Positions 25,428 to 34,996 of a DNA stretch of 64,000 bases are shown piece after piece. Below the pieces are notes generated by a model that saw only the letters and a program-made list of their open reading frames with translations, made no database searches and was not told the origin of the DNA. The stretch is from Alphaproteobacteria bacterium (GTDB lineage Bacteria; Pseudomonadota; Alphaproteobacteria; Caulobacterales; Maricaulaceae), in assembly GCA_024742735.1 (NCBI GenBank), contig JANSXV010000002.1, forward strand, positions 124,001 through 188,000, read 5' to 3'. A program made the translations under genes and the position numbers. The stretch's first letter is position 1; each line of letters starts with the position of its first letter.

Positions 25428-27857
25428 TCACTGCCCCTGCGGCGTCAGGCGCAGCTCGGATCGGGCGTTCGCAGCGATCGCCTCATCACTGAACCACCAA
25501 TAGGTTTGAGGGTCAGAGCTCGCCCAGTCCTGCGTCTGGTCGGCGAGGTTGGGATGGAAGGTGCGCCCCACGACGCCGCCGGGCAGGACGGCGCGAACCT
25601 TGTCGGTGTCGTTGAGGTCCGCCGTCATGCGCAGGGAGGCCGACCATTGGGGATCAAACGGCGCATCGAACGGGTAGAGCGCGCGCAGCAAGGTCTCGCC
25701 CGAGCCCGAGACCCCCACGCTTCGATTGCCGGTCAGGGCGCCGGCGAAGCCGTCCTGGCGCAGCGGCCCCTGAAATTCCATGCGGTGCACGGCGCCCCAG
25801 CGCCAGGCGTTCCGGTTCGCTCCATACTCCGCCGTCAGCCGGTCGAGCGCGGCGCGGCCCGCCCGGCGGATCAGGTCGTCCAGGGTTTCCACCTGCGGCG
25901 TCGCAACATCATCGAACCAGTTCGAGCGTCCGTCCTGGACCATGGCGTCGAAGCGCTGCTGCCAGACATACCAGTTTGACAGGTACGCAGCGGCCAATTC
26001 CGGGCCCATCTCGTCCTCGAAGGTCTGGCGCGCCAACTGGCGGATGGTTTCCTGAAACAGGGTCGGTTCGATCCGGTCAGCTTCATCACGATGGTCCCAG
26101 GCCGCCAGCTGCGCGCCCAGGTCCTGAAGGTCCGCGTCGTCCGCCCCCACCAGCGCCGCAGCCAGGATCGGCGCGACGCCCCGGGCGAAGACATTCACCG
26201 TGTCATACTGGGCGGCCCAGGCGTCGTCTGCGGTCACCTGGGGCGCGGAGAACAGCTCGCCCATGCGCCGGTAGCGGTAATCGGGCGAGGCGAAGCTGGT
26301 GTAGACGTAAGGAAAATCGGCCGGCGCCGTCATGTGATTGGCGCTGCCGGTCCAGCCGCGCTCGGGATCGACCTCGCCGGGCATTTCGCCCGGCGGGATC
26401 GGACCGGCCCAAGTGTCGACGCCATCGGTGACCGGGAAGGGCGCCATGCCGTCGCCGCGCAGGCGGAGGGGCGCCGCGCCGCTGGCCCGCCTGCCGATCC
26501 GGCCTGACGTGTCGCCGACGATGAAGTTCAGCGACACGATGCGGATCTGGTTGATCGCCTCCAACGCCTCATCGACGTCACGAGCCCGCAGCAGCGCGTC
26601 GATGCCCAGCGTCTCGCCCATGTAGTCCGCCGCAGCCCAGCGCAGGGTGAGGACCGCGTCGCCCTGGTCGCCATGGCCGTGATCGGTGATCACCGGGCCG
26701 CGCCGGGTGAACCGGATGGTGAGCGCTTCCTCGCGCATCCCGCTTTCCGCGCTGTCATCCTTGATCCGGATCGTCTCGGTCAGGGTCTCGAAGGCGATGG
26801 ACTGATCGCCCTCCATGTACCGGGACGGATCATCAGGATCGATGGTCTCCACATACAGATCCACCGCGTCGGCGTAGGCGTTGGTGACGCCGAGCGCGAT
26901 ATGCTCGCTGCGCCCGATGACGATGCCGGGCATGCCCGCGCTGACCCCGACCAGGCGAACCTCCGGCGTGATCAGGGCGACGGGATGCCAGGGACCGGGC
27001 AGAATCCGGCTGTCGAGATGGGGATCATTCGTGACGATGGCCGCCTCGGCTCCGGCCTTGGCGCCGCTCATCGCCCAGTTATTGCTGCCCCCGGCGCCGG
27101 CCGCGCTCGCCGTCAGCGCGGTCCAGCGCGCCAGCGGCGCCGTTGATCCGGACCAGCGGTTGCTGGCTTCCTCGATCGACCGGGACCCCACCGCCTCATC
27201 CCAGTCGGGATTGACGACGAGCGGCGCGATCTCGGCGAACACGTCCGGCCCGAGGGCCTGGATCAAACGATGAGCGATCAGCTCCGCCTCGAAATTCGCT
27301 GCGCTTTGCCAGCCCAGATAATACATCACCGCCAGCAGGTCGGCCTCGCTCCACGGCTCCGGTTCGAAGCCGGACAGGCGGAATTCCAGCGGATGGGTGT
27401 CGGGGCGCGTTTCGATATAGGCGTTCAGCCCCTCCAGATAGGACTGCAGGATCGTGCGTGATTGCGGGGCGAGAATTTGGGCCTGTCGTTCGCCGAGCCG
27501 ACGAAAGCCGATGACCCGCGCCTCTCGATCAAGCTCGAGGATCACGCCGTCAGGTCCTGCGCCGAACACTTCCGCCAGGCGTCCCGTGGCCGCACGCTTA
27601 GCGGCCTCCAGCTGGAACAGGCGGTCCTGACCGGCCACGAATCCTTGCGCGCGCAGGGCGTCCTCGAGCGACCGGGCGTAAATGTAGGGCGTGGCGCGGG
27701 AGTCGCGGACCACGCGCACCTCGGCGTCGAGAGCGGAGAGCGTCAGGGTTCCCGCAGCCTGCCGATCGTTCAGATAGGGCAGCAGGCCCCACAGAATCGC
27801 CATGCCGATGGCGAATGTCGCGGCCACGCCCAGCGCTACGGTAGCGATTCTCTTCAT
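25428..27857 (-). CDS. Penicillin acylase (Ntn-hydrolase) family protein
   Basis: About 809 residues. ATG 27857 is chosen because it opens a signal/anchor helix (MKRIATVALGVAATFAIGM) and follows AGGG at suitable spacing; longer starts add an arginine-rich tail. The alpha chain contains EVRVVRDSRATPYIYA and GFVAGQDRLFQLE; the autocatalytic cleavage site is AGAGG|SNNW with Ser258 the new N-terminal nucleophile, followed by TNDPHL and a beta chain with the NFIVGD and GWTGSANHM blocks. Family members hydrolyse beta-lactam side chains, N-acyl homoserine lactones or other amides; the substrate is not predictable. Transported to the periplasm and probably tethered. Confidence 0.93.
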   Translation of the reverse strand: MKRIATVALGVAATFAIGMAILWGLLPYLNDRQAAGTLTLSALDAEVRVVRDSRATPYIYARSLEDALRAQGFVAGQDRLFQLEAAKRAATGRLAEVFGAGPDGVILELDREARVIGFRRLGERQAQILAPQSRTILQSYLEGLNAYIETRPDTHPLEFRLSGFEPEPWSEADLLAVMYYLGWQSAANFEAELIAHRLIQALGPDVFAEIAPLVVNPDWDEAVGSRSIEEASNRWSGSTAPLARWTALTASAAGAGGSNNWAMSGAKAGAEAAIVTNDPHLDSRILPGPWHPVALITPEVRLVGVSAGMPGIVIGRSEHIALGVTNAYADAVDLYVETIDPDDPSRYMEGDQSIAFETLTETIRIKDDSAESGMREEALTIRFTRRGPVITDHGHGDQGDAVLTLRWAAADYMGETLGIDALLRARDVDEALEAINQIRIVSLNFIVGDTSGRIGRRASGAAPLRLRGDGMAPFPVTDGVDTWAGPIPPGEMPGEVDPERGWTGSANHMTAPADFPYVYTSFASPDYRYRRMGELFSAPQVTADDAWAAQYDTVNVFARGVAPILAAALVGADDADLQDLGAQLAAWDHRDEADRIEPTLFQETIRQLARQTFEDEMGPELAAAYLSNWYVWQQRFDAMVQDGRSNWFDDVATPQVETLDDLIRRAGRAALDRLTAEYGANRNAWRWGAVHRMEFQGPLRQDGFAGALTGNRSVGVSGSGETLLRALYPFDAPFDPQWSASLRMTADLNDTDKVRAVLPGGVVGRTFHPNLADQTQDWASSDPQTYWWFSDEAIAANARSELRLTPQGQ

Positions 27858-27946
27858 GTCCTGGACCCTGCCCGTCACCGCCATGCGACGCGAGCGTGGT
27901 CGGGCGCGGCGGTTTTGGCAAGCGCGGGCCGCCTCGCGGCTTCGGC

Positions 27947-28046
27947 CTAGTGGAGCCCCGCACCGCTCAGCCTGGCGCGGGCCCGGCTGACCCGGCTCTT
28001 GATGCTGCCCACTGCGCAATCGGCGAGGTCAACAGCTGCTGATCGC
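27947..28046 (-). pseudogene. 3' remnant of an ECF sigma factor gene (region 4)
   Basis: The minus strand encodes about 32 residues, AAVDLADCAVGSIKSRVSRA then RARLSGAGLH and a stop at 27947, which match the recognition-helix end of region 4.2 of EcfG-like sigma factors (compare the usual CAVGTIKSRVSRAR). Nothing upstream in any frame supplies region 2 or the start of region 4, and a terminator-like hairpin begins 23 bases away. I read it as the surviving 3' end of a deleted sigma gene. Confidence 0.7.
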
Positions 28047-28068
28047 GGTTCCAGCCCTTCCCCGGCGT

Positions 28069-28102
28069 GGCCCGGTGCGGTTAAACCCCACCGGGCCGTT
28101 TT
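28069..28102 (+). terminator. Strong terminator-like hairpin immediately upstream of yciI
   Basis: Stem GGCCCGGTG (28069-28077) with CACCGGGCC (28089-28097), extended inside by GGT/ACC pairs with a TAA loop, followed by GTTTT (28098-28102). The T-tract is on the plus strand, yet no plus-strand gene precedes it, and the ribosome site of yciI (AGGA, 28107) starts a few bases later. It may be a relic, a block on read-through, or an attenuator in the leader of the yciI-Rieske pair. Confidence 0.55.
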
Positions 28103-28118
28103 GATGAGGAATGACACC

Positions 28119-28412
28119 ATGCTGTTCGCCGTCACCTGCACCGACCGCGCCGATGCGGGCGCGCTGCGCGCCGAAACCCGGGAGGCGCATCTGGCCTGGG
28201 CCAACGCCGAAGGATCTCCGGTCAAGATGGGCGGGCCCCTTGTGGGTCCAGACGACAAGCCGGTCGGCTCGCTCCTGATCGTTCAGGCCGATGATCCCGA
28301 GCACCTGAAACGGGTGCTGGCCGAAGACCCTTACACCCGCGCCGGGCTGTTCGCCGATGTGATGAGCATGCCGTTCAAATGGACGCTGCACGCCCCGGAC
28401 GGCCTGTCTTGA
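28119..28412 (+). CDS. YciI-family protein
   Basis: A 97-residue protein of the ferredoxin-like YciI fold: MLFAVTCTDRADAG, ETREAHLAWANAEG with the conserved His, VKMGGPLVGPD, GSLLIVQADDPEHLKRVLAEDPY and the terminal MPFKWTLH. Family members are small dimeric proteins, a few with cis-enediol dehydrochlorinase-like activity; most have unknown function. AGGA lies eight bases before the ATG. Its TGA overlaps the putative TTG start of the Rieske gene. Confidence 0.9.
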   Translation: MLFAVTCTDRADAGALRAETREAHLAWANAEGSPVKMGGPLVGPDDKPVGSLLIVQADDPEHLKRVLAEDPYTRAGLFADVMSMPFKWTLHAPDGLS

Positions 28413-28753
28413 GCGCTTCTGACCTCGCCCCGCCGGCCGGCACAGCCCTCAAGGCGCTCGACGCCGTCCCCGATCCGGGCGGGGCGCCCGCCGATTATGA
28501 GGCTCTGCCGATCCTGATCGTTCGCTCGGGGCAGACCGTGAAGGCCTATATCAATGTCTGCCCCCACCAGGGTCGGCCGCTCTGCCTGCCGTCGGGCAAG
28601 ACGCTTGTGAGCGAAGGCCGGTTCGTCGTCTGCCCCTTCCATGGCGCGAGCTTCGACATTGAAAGCGGCGCGTGTGCGGGTGGCCCGGCCGGAAAAGCCG
28701 GTCTGAAACCGATCGCGGTCGAGGTCCGGGACGGCCAGGTGGTGGCGGTCTGA
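28409..28753 (+). CDS. Rieske [2Fe-2S] ferredoxin-like protein
   Basis: About 114 residues with the Rieske binding boxes CPHQGRP and CPFHGASFD (C-x-H and C-x2-H) in a short soluble protein, like ferredoxin components or NirD-type electron carriers. An oxygenase partner is not adjacent. The TTG at 28409 overlaps the yciI stop (TTGA), implying coupling; an ATG at 28379 would give a ten-residue longer form overlapping yciI by 34 bases. Electron-transfer partner unknown. Confidence 0.87.
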   Translation: MSASDLAPPAGTALKALDAVPDPGGAPADYEALPILIVRSGQTVKAYINVCPHQGRPLCLPSGKTLVSEGRFVVCPFHGASFDIESGACAGGPAGKAGLKPIAVEVRDGQVVAV

Positions 28754-28757
28754 GCGC

Positions 28758-29324
28758 CTACTCGGCAGGTTCAGCCAGCGCCGCCTCAGCGTCGCGCACG
28801 GCGGCCTGAAGTGCTTCGATCGCCTCAGCCTCGGTCTGGACCACGCAGAAGCGGCCGTCACGATGCCGATCCGCGCCGGTGATCCCCGTCCGGTCGACCC
28901 CGGCGGCGAGATTGCGGCGCATGAAGTCCGCCACGGCCCTGTCGAAGGCCATTCGCAGATCCTGTTCCAGGGACGGGGTGTAGATGATCGCCTGGTGCGT
29001 GCGGCCGTCCACGTTCCAGGCCGCGTGAACCCGCGCGTCCGGCCCCCGTGAGGCGAAGGCCGCGCCGGAAGGAAGCTCGGCGGCGAATCCTTCATCGCCA
29101 GCCGCGCAGGTGTTGCGGGCGGCGAGATCGAGCGGGTGCAGCGCGTCGCCGTCCTCGTCCGCGCCGCCGGCCGGCGCGGCGGCTTCGGGCTCGGCCGCTT
29201 CAGGTTCGCCGCCGGCGTAAGGGGAGGCCTCAGGGTCTTCCGTCGGCTCCCCACCACACGCCGCCAGGGTCAGGGCGGCGGCGAGCGCGGTCATGGACGT
29301 CAGCATCAAACGCAGATCGATCAT
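28758..29324 (-). CDS. Lipoprotein of unknown function
   Basis: 188 residues. The lipobox LTLAAC places the lipidated Cys at about residue 23. It is followed by a low-complexity acidic, alanine/proline-rich linker (EPEAAEPEAAAPAGGADED) and a globular domain with two cysteines (NTCAAGDEG, GRFCVVQ), and it ends in a helical EALQAAVRDAEAALAE tail. The family is not recognised. It converges on the Rieske gene with four bases between stops and stands alone on the minus strand, more than 130 bases from the creatininase gene. Confidence 0.75.
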   Translation of the reverse strand: MIDLRLMLTSMTALAAALTLAACGGEPTEDPEASPYAGGEPEAAEPEAAAPAGGADEDGDALHPLDLAARNTCAAGDEGFAAELPSGAAFASRGPDARVHAAWNVDGRTHQAIIYTPSLEQDLRMAFDRAVADFMRRNLAAGVDRTGITGADRHRDGRFCVVQTEAEAIEALQAAVRDAEAALAEPAE

Positions 29325-29456
29325 GGTGAAACCCTCAGCTGGTCAAACGGGCCGGCGCGTCAGCGCGCCGTCAGAGTATCCTGAGGCGGTCCTGTAGCGC
29401 CCTCATCGGCAGGGGAAAAGGGGGATCGGACCTGTGTCACGGAACGGTCACGGGCA

Positions 29457-30194
29457 TCACTCCCCGAAGAAGGCCTTCACGTCCTTGATGAGGGCCGACT
29501 TCGCCGCGGCCACGATGCGTTCGCCATGCTCCGGCGTCGCCTGGGAGGGGTCCGACCCGATCCGCCCGTCCGGGAACGTGGCGCGATAGTCGGCGGCGTC
29601 TGCGAAGCGGCCTTCGGGCGCGATCTTGGGGCTCATCTCGACGCTCTTCTGGTGATCGGGATAGGCGTAGTATGTGACAGAGACCTCGCTGGCGGTGGCG
29701 TGGCTGCCCTCGCCGACCGGAAAGATCGACCGGCATACATCCATGACGCCGGGCAGGGTGAACCAGTTCTCCGACTTCAGCCGGTAGGGGCAGGCGTCGC
29801 CGTCCATGGACCAGGCCGCGTAGCTTTCCGCGATGGCGGCCTGTATCGTGGCGATATTCCCGCCATGACCGTTGAGCCAGTAGATCTTGCGGAATCCATG
29901 GCGGGCCAGGGAATCGATCCAGTCATTCATGGCCGCGATCATGGTGGAGGGGCGCAGCGTCAGCGATCCGGGAAAACCCAGATGGTGCTGGGCCACGCCC
30001 ACGGAAAAGGTCGGCCCCACCAGGAAGCCCGCCTCGTCGCCGGCTTCGCGCGCGATGACTTCCGGACAGATGGCGTCGGTGCCGATCAGCCCGTTGGGCC
30101 CGTGCTGCTCCATGGAGCCGATCGGGATGACGATTCCCTTCGAGCGCTTGAGATAGGCCTCGACCTCGGGCCAGGCGGCGGTGTGGAGATTCAT
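29457..30194 (-). CDS. Creatininase-family amidohydrolase
   Basis: A 245-residue protein. Metal ligands of the family are visible: Glu29, His31 and Asp40 in GSMEQHGPNGLIGTD, the NGHGGN motif around residue 110 and a later Glu in SHATASEVS. Creatininase homologues hydrolyse cyclic amides (creatinine, 3-dehydro compounds, formamides in riboflavin or mycofactocin pathways), so the substrate is uncertain; no creatinase or mycofactocin gene is near. The ATG is followed directly by the typical N-terminal HTAAWPEVEAYL. Confidence 0.9.
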   Translation of the reverse strand: MNLHTAAWPEVEAYLKRSKGIVIPIGSMEQHGPNGLIGTDAICPEVIAREAGDEAGFLVGPTFSVGVAQHHLGFPGSLTLRPSTMIAAMNDWIDSLARHGFRKIYWLNGHGGNIATIQAAIAESYAAWSMDGDACPYRLKSENWFTLPGVMDVCRSIFPVGEGSHATASEVSVTYYAYPDHQKSVEMSPKIAPEGRFADAADYRATFPDGRIGSDPSQATPEHGERIVAAAKSALIKDVKAFFGE

Positions 30195-30277
30195 GGGGCG
30201 TGTGTCCTCACAGGTGAACCGCGCGTTTTACGCGCGCGAGAGGACACAAGCCGGGCCGGTTTGGCAAGCAGGGGTGC

Positions 30278-30808
30278 TCAGCGAAGACCGGTGCGCTCGG
30301 CGAATTTTCGGGTGTAATAGCGCGCCTGCTCGGCGCCCGGGCCCGCCACCGCGTCAGCCGTTTCGGTCATGACCGCCAGCAGGCTGGCGCACGCCTCGCG
30401 CCCGACCTCGCGCAACAGCCGGTCGGCCAGCTTGTTCACGGCGTTGATCGGATCATTGAGCGCGCCCATGTGCCAGGCGCCGCGCGCCAGAAACTCGCTC
30501 GCCTCGGCTTCGGGAAGTTCGAACAGTTCAGCCAGCCTGCGCGCCATCATCGCCTTGTCCTCGGGCCCGGGATCGCCCTTGGTTCGGGCCGCGCCATAAA
30601 CCAGGGCGGCGGCCGCCTCGCGCGGGTCGTCGATGACGTCCACGCCGCGCTTTCCAGCCTTGTGCCTGAAACGCATCTTGCGGGGCAGATTGGCGAACTC
30701 GCCGGCGGCGTCCACGATTTCGCGCGCCGCCTGCGAGGCGGCATGGATGCGCCAGATGACGACGCCGATCGCCCCGAGAACACTCAACAAGCCAAGGATG
30801 ATATGCAT
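30278..30808 (-). CDS. Membrane-anchored protein with possible TerB-like helical domain
   Basis: 176 residues. One N-terminal membrane helix (HIILGLLSVLGAIGVVIW) is followed by a cytosolic, mostly helical domain: DDPREAAAALVYGAARTKGD, then DKAMMARRLAELFELPEAEA and VNKLADRLLREVG. The helical pattern with an acidic AxxxxLaelf core recalls TerB-like domains, but I cannot confirm the metal residues. ATG 30808 is selected because it begins at the membrane helix with GGGAGG upstream; the longer frame runs into antisense of acs. Function unknown. Confidence 0.65.
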   Translation of the reverse strand: MHIILGLLSVLGAIGVVIWRIHAASQAAREIVDAAGEFANLPRKMRFRHKAGKRGVDVIDDPREAAAALVYGAARTKGDPGPEDKAMMARRLAELFELPEAEASEFLARGAWHMGALNDPINAVNKLADRLLREVGREACASLLAVMTETADAVAGPGAEQARYYTRKFAERTGLR

Positions 30809-30937
30809 GCGCGCCTCCCGTGACAGGAGTATGCGCACGAGAACGGTGTCGCGCAACGCCGCTCGCGCCCTTGCCCATGCGCCCTGTCCCGCGCCATGCT
30901 CCCCTCTCTTGCGATCAAGACCTTGAGGAGCCCCCGC

Positions 30938-32881
30938 ATGGCGTCCGAGTCCGTTCCCATCGCCTCCGGTTTCGAAAACGCCCGCATCACGCCGGAGCGC
31001 TACGCCGAGCTTTATCGGCGCTCCATCGAAGAGCCTGAAGGCTTCTGGGCCGAAGAGCTCAAGCGCATCGACTGGATGACGGCGCCGCTGAATATCTCGG
31101 ACGTCAGCTTCACCGAGGATGATCTGCACATTCGCTGGTTCGAGGACGGGGTTCTGAACGCCAGCTATAACTGCATCGACCGGCACTTGCCCGAGCGCGC
31201 CAACAAGGTCGCGATTCTGTGGGAGGGCGATAATCCGGCCTATCACCACGCCATCACCTATGCGCAGCTGCACAACCATGTGTGCCGCTTTGCGAACATG
31301 CTGAAGACAATAGGCGTGAAGAAGGGCGACCGGGTGACGCTCTACATGCCCATGATCCCGGATGCGGCCTACGCCATGCTGGCCTGTGCGCGGATCGGGG
31401 CGGTGCATTCAGTGGTGTTCGGCGGGTTTTCACCGGATGCGCTGGCGGGCCGGATTAATGACTGCGAAAGCGAGTTCGTCATCACCGCCGACCAGGGCGT
31501 TCGCGGCGGCAAGGGCGTGCCCCTGAAAGACAATGTGGACAAGGCGCTGGAGCAGGCGCCCGGCGTGAAGGCCGTCTTGTGCGTGCGCCATACCGGCGCG
31601 CCGGTGAGCTGGGTGGAGGGGCGCGACCACTGGGCGCATGAGCTGGCGCTTCAGGTCGATGCGAAATGCGACCCCGAGCCCATGAAGGCCGAAGACCCGC
31701 TCTTCATCCTCTATACGTCTGGCTCGACGGGTAAGCCCAAGGGCGTTCTGCATACGACCGGCGGCTACATGGTCTGGGCCTCCATGACCCATGAATACAC
31801 CTTCGACCATCGCGAGGATGACGTGTTCTGGTGCACCGCCGATGTCGGCTGGGTAACCGGGCACAGCTATATCGTCTATGGCCCGCTCGCCAACGGAGCC
31901 ACGACCCTGATGTTTGAAGGCGTGCCCACCTGGCCGGGACCCGACCGGTTCTGGCGCATCGTGGCGAAACACCGCGTCACAACGCTTTACACCGCGCCGA
32001 CGGCCATCCGCGCCCTGATGCGGCTCGGTGATGCGCCGGTGAAGAAACACGACCGGTCCTCATTGCGTCTGCTCGGCAGCGTGGGCGAGCCGATCAATCC
32101 GGAAGCCTGGCGCTGGTATCATGAGGTGGTGGGCGAGGGCCGCTGCCCGGTGGTGGACACCTGGTGGCAGACCGAGACCGGCGGCCACCTGATCACGCCG
32201 CTGCCCGGCGCGCATGCTCTCAAACCCGGCGCAGCGAGCTTTCCCATGTTCGGGGTGCAGCCGGCCCTGGTGGACAATGAGGGGAACCGCTTGCCCGATG
32301 AGGGCGCGCAGGAGGGCAATCTGGTCCTTCTGGGGTCCTGGCCGGGGCAGATGCGCACGGTCTATGGCGACCATCGCCGGTTTTTCGAGACCTATTTTTC
32401 GGCCTATCCGGGGATGTATTTCACCGGCGACGGCGCGAAGCGGGACGAAGACGGATACTGGTGGATCACCGGCCGCGTCGATGACGTTCTGAACGTCTCT
32501 GGCCATCGCCTCGGGACGGCGGAAGTGGAGAGCGCACTGGTCTCCCATGATCTCGTGGCCGAGGCGGCCGTCGTCGGCTATCCCCATGATGTGAAGGGCC
32601 AGGGCATTTACTGCTACGTGACGCTGGTCGCCGGACTCGAGCCCACCGAGGACACCCAGGCCCAGCTCAAGGCCCATGTCCGTTCGGAGATCGGACCGGT
32701 GGCGACGCCGGACGTGATCCAGTTCGCGCCCGGCCTGCCCAAGACACGATCCGGCAAAATCATGCGGCGAATTCTGCGCAAGATCGCGGAGAACGAATTC
32801 GGGTCCCTCGGCGACACCTCAACGCTTGCCGATCCCGGCGTCGTGGATGAGCTGATCGAGGGGCGCAAGGCGGCGGGGTAA
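30938..32881 (+). CDS. acs: Acs: acetyl-CoA synthetase (AMP-forming)
   Basis: 647 residues. It converts acetate, ATP and CoA to acetyl-CoA, supporting growth on acetate. Visible motifs are the adenylate-forming P-loop [31 protein letters not shown], the hinge [15 protein letters not shown] and the regulatory acetylation site [11 protein letters not shown] near the C-terminus. GAGGAG sits eight bases before the ATG at 30938. No pat/acuC gene is adjacent. Length and motifs fit acetate rather than propionate specificity, which I cannot prove. Confidence 0.96.
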   Translation: MASESVPIASGFENARITPERYAELYRRSIEEPEGFWAEELKRIDWMTAPLNISDVSFTEDDLHIRWFEDGVLNASYNCIDRHLPERANKVAILWEGDNPAYHHAITYAQLHNHVCRFANMLKTIGVKKGDRVTLYMPMIPDAAYAMLACARIGAVHSVVFGGFSPDALAGRINDCESEFVITADQGVRGGKGVPLKDNVDKALEQAPGVKAVLCVRHTGAPVSWVEGRDHWAHELALQVDAKCDPEPMKAEDPLFILYTSGSTGKPKGVLHTTGGYMVWASMTHEYTFDHREDDVFWCTADVGWVTGHSYIVYGPLANGATTLMFEGVPTWPGPDRFWRIVAKHRVTTLYTAPTAIRALMRLGDAPVKKHDRSSLRLLGSVGEPINPEAWRWYHEVVGEGRCPVVDTWWQTETGGHLITPLPGAHALKPGAASFPMFGVQPALVDNEGNRLPDEGAQEGNLVLLGSWPGQMRTVYGDHRRFFETYFSAYPGMYFTGDGAKRDEDGYWWITGRVDDVLNVSGHRLGTAEVESALVSHDLVAEAAVVGYPHDVKGQGIYCYVTLVAGLEPTEDTQAQLKAHVRSEIGPVATPDVIQFAPGLPKTRSGKIMRRILRKIAENEFGSLGDTSTLADPGVVDELIEGRKAAG

Positions 32882-32904
32882 ACCCCACTCTGCTTGCGAG
32901 TTAT

Positions 32905-32933
32905 TGCGCCGCAGCAGTTTTTGTTGCGGCGCA
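32905..32933. repeat. Hairpin downstream of acs
   Basis: A 9-bp inverted repeat TGCGCCGCA (32905-32913) / TGCGGCGCA (32925-32933) with a T-rich loop, 24 bases after the acs stop. It lacks a trailing T-tract, so it may act as an mRNA 3' stabiliser or a weak terminator before the next gene. Confidence 0.4.
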
Positions 32934-32980
32934 CAACATCACACCTATCTACGCCTCGTGTTTCAATTGCGAGGCTGGTC

Positions 32981-33646
32981 ATGCGTTACATTCCCTACGC
33001 CATCGGCGCCTTCATGCTGCTGCCCTTCTTCCTCTGGGCCGGCCTGTTCATGTTGTTTCCCGGGCCCAAGCCGGGCATCACCGATGCGCCGCTGACCGCC
33101 GCGCTGGTCGCCGTCTCGATCCCGCTGGTGCTGTTTCATTACATTGCGGGCCTCGCCTATGTGGCCAATTCCATGGCGGGGCAGGACGGGGTGGATCTTC
33201 CTGTGTGGCGCCCGGCCCGGATCGTCCAGCGCGCCATGGCGCCGCTGACGGCCGCCCTCTCCGTGGCCGCTTTCATCTGGCTGCAAAGCGCCGGTGAAAC
33301 GCTGACCGCCGCGCTCGCCGTCGCCGGGGCCGGCCTGTTCATGGCGGGTGTCATGGCCGTCGCCCGCCGCCCACGCCGCAGCGCCGCGCTGATGGCGGCG
33401 CCGGGGCGGCTGGGTCGGCTTGCTGCGGAATCGATCGGCCGCAGCGTCATGCGCCTGCCGCTGATCGGCGCCCTGCTGCGCGAGGTGGGGCGCGACCCCC
33501 ACCGCGCCGCCCCGATCATTGCGGCCAACACGGTTCTGGCCCTGGGGGTTCTGGTGGCCCTGTTCGGCTTCACCGCCCTGGTGGTCCCGGCCATGCTGCT
33601 CGTGCCGGTGATGTTCTATCTGCTGCTCAGCCTGGGCGCGGAGTAA
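32981..33646 (+). CDS. Multi-spanning membrane protein of unknown function
   Basis: 221 residues with about six hydrophobic segments: IGAFMLLPFFLWAGLFMLF, LVAVSIPLVLFHYIAGL, APLTAALSVAAFIWL, TAALAVAGAGLFMAGVMAV, and two near the C-terminus (LALGVLVALFGFTALVV, MLLVPVMFYLLLSLG). A soluble basic loop around RRPRRSAAL to REVGRDPHR separates the last pair. No family is recognised. ATG 32981 is chosen since the longer frame back to 32894 has no membrane content and lies in the hairpin region. Confidence 0.75.
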   Translation: MRYIPYAIGAFMLLPFFLWAGLFMLFPGPKPGITDAPLTAALVAVSIPLVLFHYIAGLAYVANSMAGQDGVDLPVWRPARIVQRAMAPLTAALSVAAFIWLQSAGETLTAALAVAGAGLFMAGVMAVARRPRRSAALMAAPGRLGRLAAESIGRSVMRLPLIGALLREVGRDPHRAAPIIAANTVLALGVLVALFGFTALVVPAMLLVPVMFYLLLSLGAE

Positions 33647-33748
33647 GGCCTCCCCCGCCTCGACAGGGTGAACGCTGTTCGCTTATCCTTTCCCTGACCG
33701 GCGCAGAGGGATAATCGCCCCGCGCCCTGAACCGGGGAGGAGGCGTCC

Positions 33749-34996
33749 ATGGACGTGTTGCGTTTCACCATCATCGCTGCGGCGGCAAGCGGTCTTGCGG
33801 CCTGCGGGAGCGAGCCGGAGTCGCGCGACGTGTCCGGCTTCGACCGGGACTATCAGACCACGCTGATGGAGCTCTTGCTCGACGCGGAACCCGGCCAGGT
33901 GATCGAAATCCCGGCCGGTCAGTTCATCATCGAGCGGGGCCTGTCTCTGGCCGACGTGGACGGAGTGACCATAAGGGGCGCTGGCGCGGACGAGACGATC
34001 CTGTCCTTCGCGGAGCAGCGCCAGGGCGCGGAAGGCCTGCTGGTCTCCGGCTCGGATGATTTCACCATCGAGAACCTCGCCATCGAGGACACGATCGGCG
34101 ATGCGCTGAAGATCACCGACGGCGAGAATATCGTCATCCGTGGCGTGCGGGTCGAATGGACCAACGGCCCGTCCACCGAGAACGGCGCCTATGCGATCTA
34201 TCCGGTGCAGAGCCGTAACGTGCTGATCGAGAACTCCATCGCCATCGGCGCGTCGGACGCCGGGATCTATGTGGGCCAGTCCGACGAGATCATCGTGCGC
34301 AACAATATCGCCGAGTACAATGTGGCCGGGATCGAGATCGAGAATTCCCGCAACGCCGATGTCTACGGCAATATCGCCCGGCACAATACCGGCGGCGTGC
34401 TGGTCTTCGACATGCCCCACCTGCCGCGCGCCGGATTCGGCACGCGAGTCTTCAATAACGAGATTTACGAGAACAACACCGACAATTTCGGCCATGCCGG
34501 CACCCCGGTGGCCAGCGTACCGGCGGGCACGGGGATGCTGATCAACGCCGGCGACGGCATTGAAGTGTTCGACAATGTCCTGCGCAACAACCGCACCGGC
34601 CACGTCATCATCTCCTCCTTCTTCTCCTCGGGCTGGTCGGATGTGGATACGACCTCGGACTATGACCCCTATCCGGAAAGCATCTGGATCGGCCCCAATG
34701 TCTATGAGGGCGGCGGCGGCAATCCTGACGGGCTGGAGCTTCAGGCCCTGCGCGTGGCCATGTTCGGGCCCACGGGGCGCTTCCCGCCGGTGATCTGGGA
34801 CGGCTATGCGGATTCAGCCAAGATGGTCGACGGCGCCATGCCGGAGCGGCTGCGCATCTGCGTGGAGGAGGTCGAGGTGCTCAACGCCGACCTGCCCAAT
34901 GACGCCAGTGAGGCGCGCCTCGACGGGGACAACCATCGCTGCACGCTGGACCGGCTGGCGCCGGTGGATCTGGGGCCGCTGGCGGGGGCGCGCTGA
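33749..34996 (+). CDS. Parallel beta-helix repeat lipoprotein, partner of the diheme cytochrome
   Basis: 415 residues. The lipobox LAAC puts the lipidated Cys at residue 19. The body is a right-handed parallel beta-helix with repeating units such as GVTIRGAGADETILSF, DFTIENLAIEDT, NIVIRGVRVEWT, NVLIENSIAIGASDAGIYVG and EIIVRNNIAEYNVAGIEIEN. This pattern matches the TIGR03805-type beta-helix protein that accompanies a TIGR03806-type cytochrome in Hyphomonas and Shewanella relatives. The ATG of the cytochrome overlaps its stop. A periplasmic or outer-membrane polysaccharide-related role is inferred; no lyase catalytic site was recognised. Confidence 0.85.
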   Translation: MDVLRFTIIAAAASGLAACGSEPESRDVSGFDRDYQTTLMELLLDAEPGQVIEIPAGQFIIERGLSLADVDGVTIRGAGADETILSFAEQRQGAEGLLVSGSDDFTIENLAIEDTIGDALKITDGENIVIRGVRVEWTNGPSTENGAYAIYPVQSRNVLIENSIAIGASDAGIYVGQSDEIIVRNNIAEYNVAGIEIENSRNADVYGNIARHNTGGVLVFDMPHLPRAGFGTRVFNNEIYENNTDNFGHAGTPVASVPAGTGMLINAGDGIEVFDNVLRNNRTGHVIISSFFSSGWSDVDTTSDYDPYPESIWIGPNVYEGGGGNPDGLELQALRVAMFGPTGRFPPVIWDGYADSAKMVDGAMPERLRICVEEVEVLNADLPNDASEARLDGDNHRCTLDRLAPVDLGPLAGAR

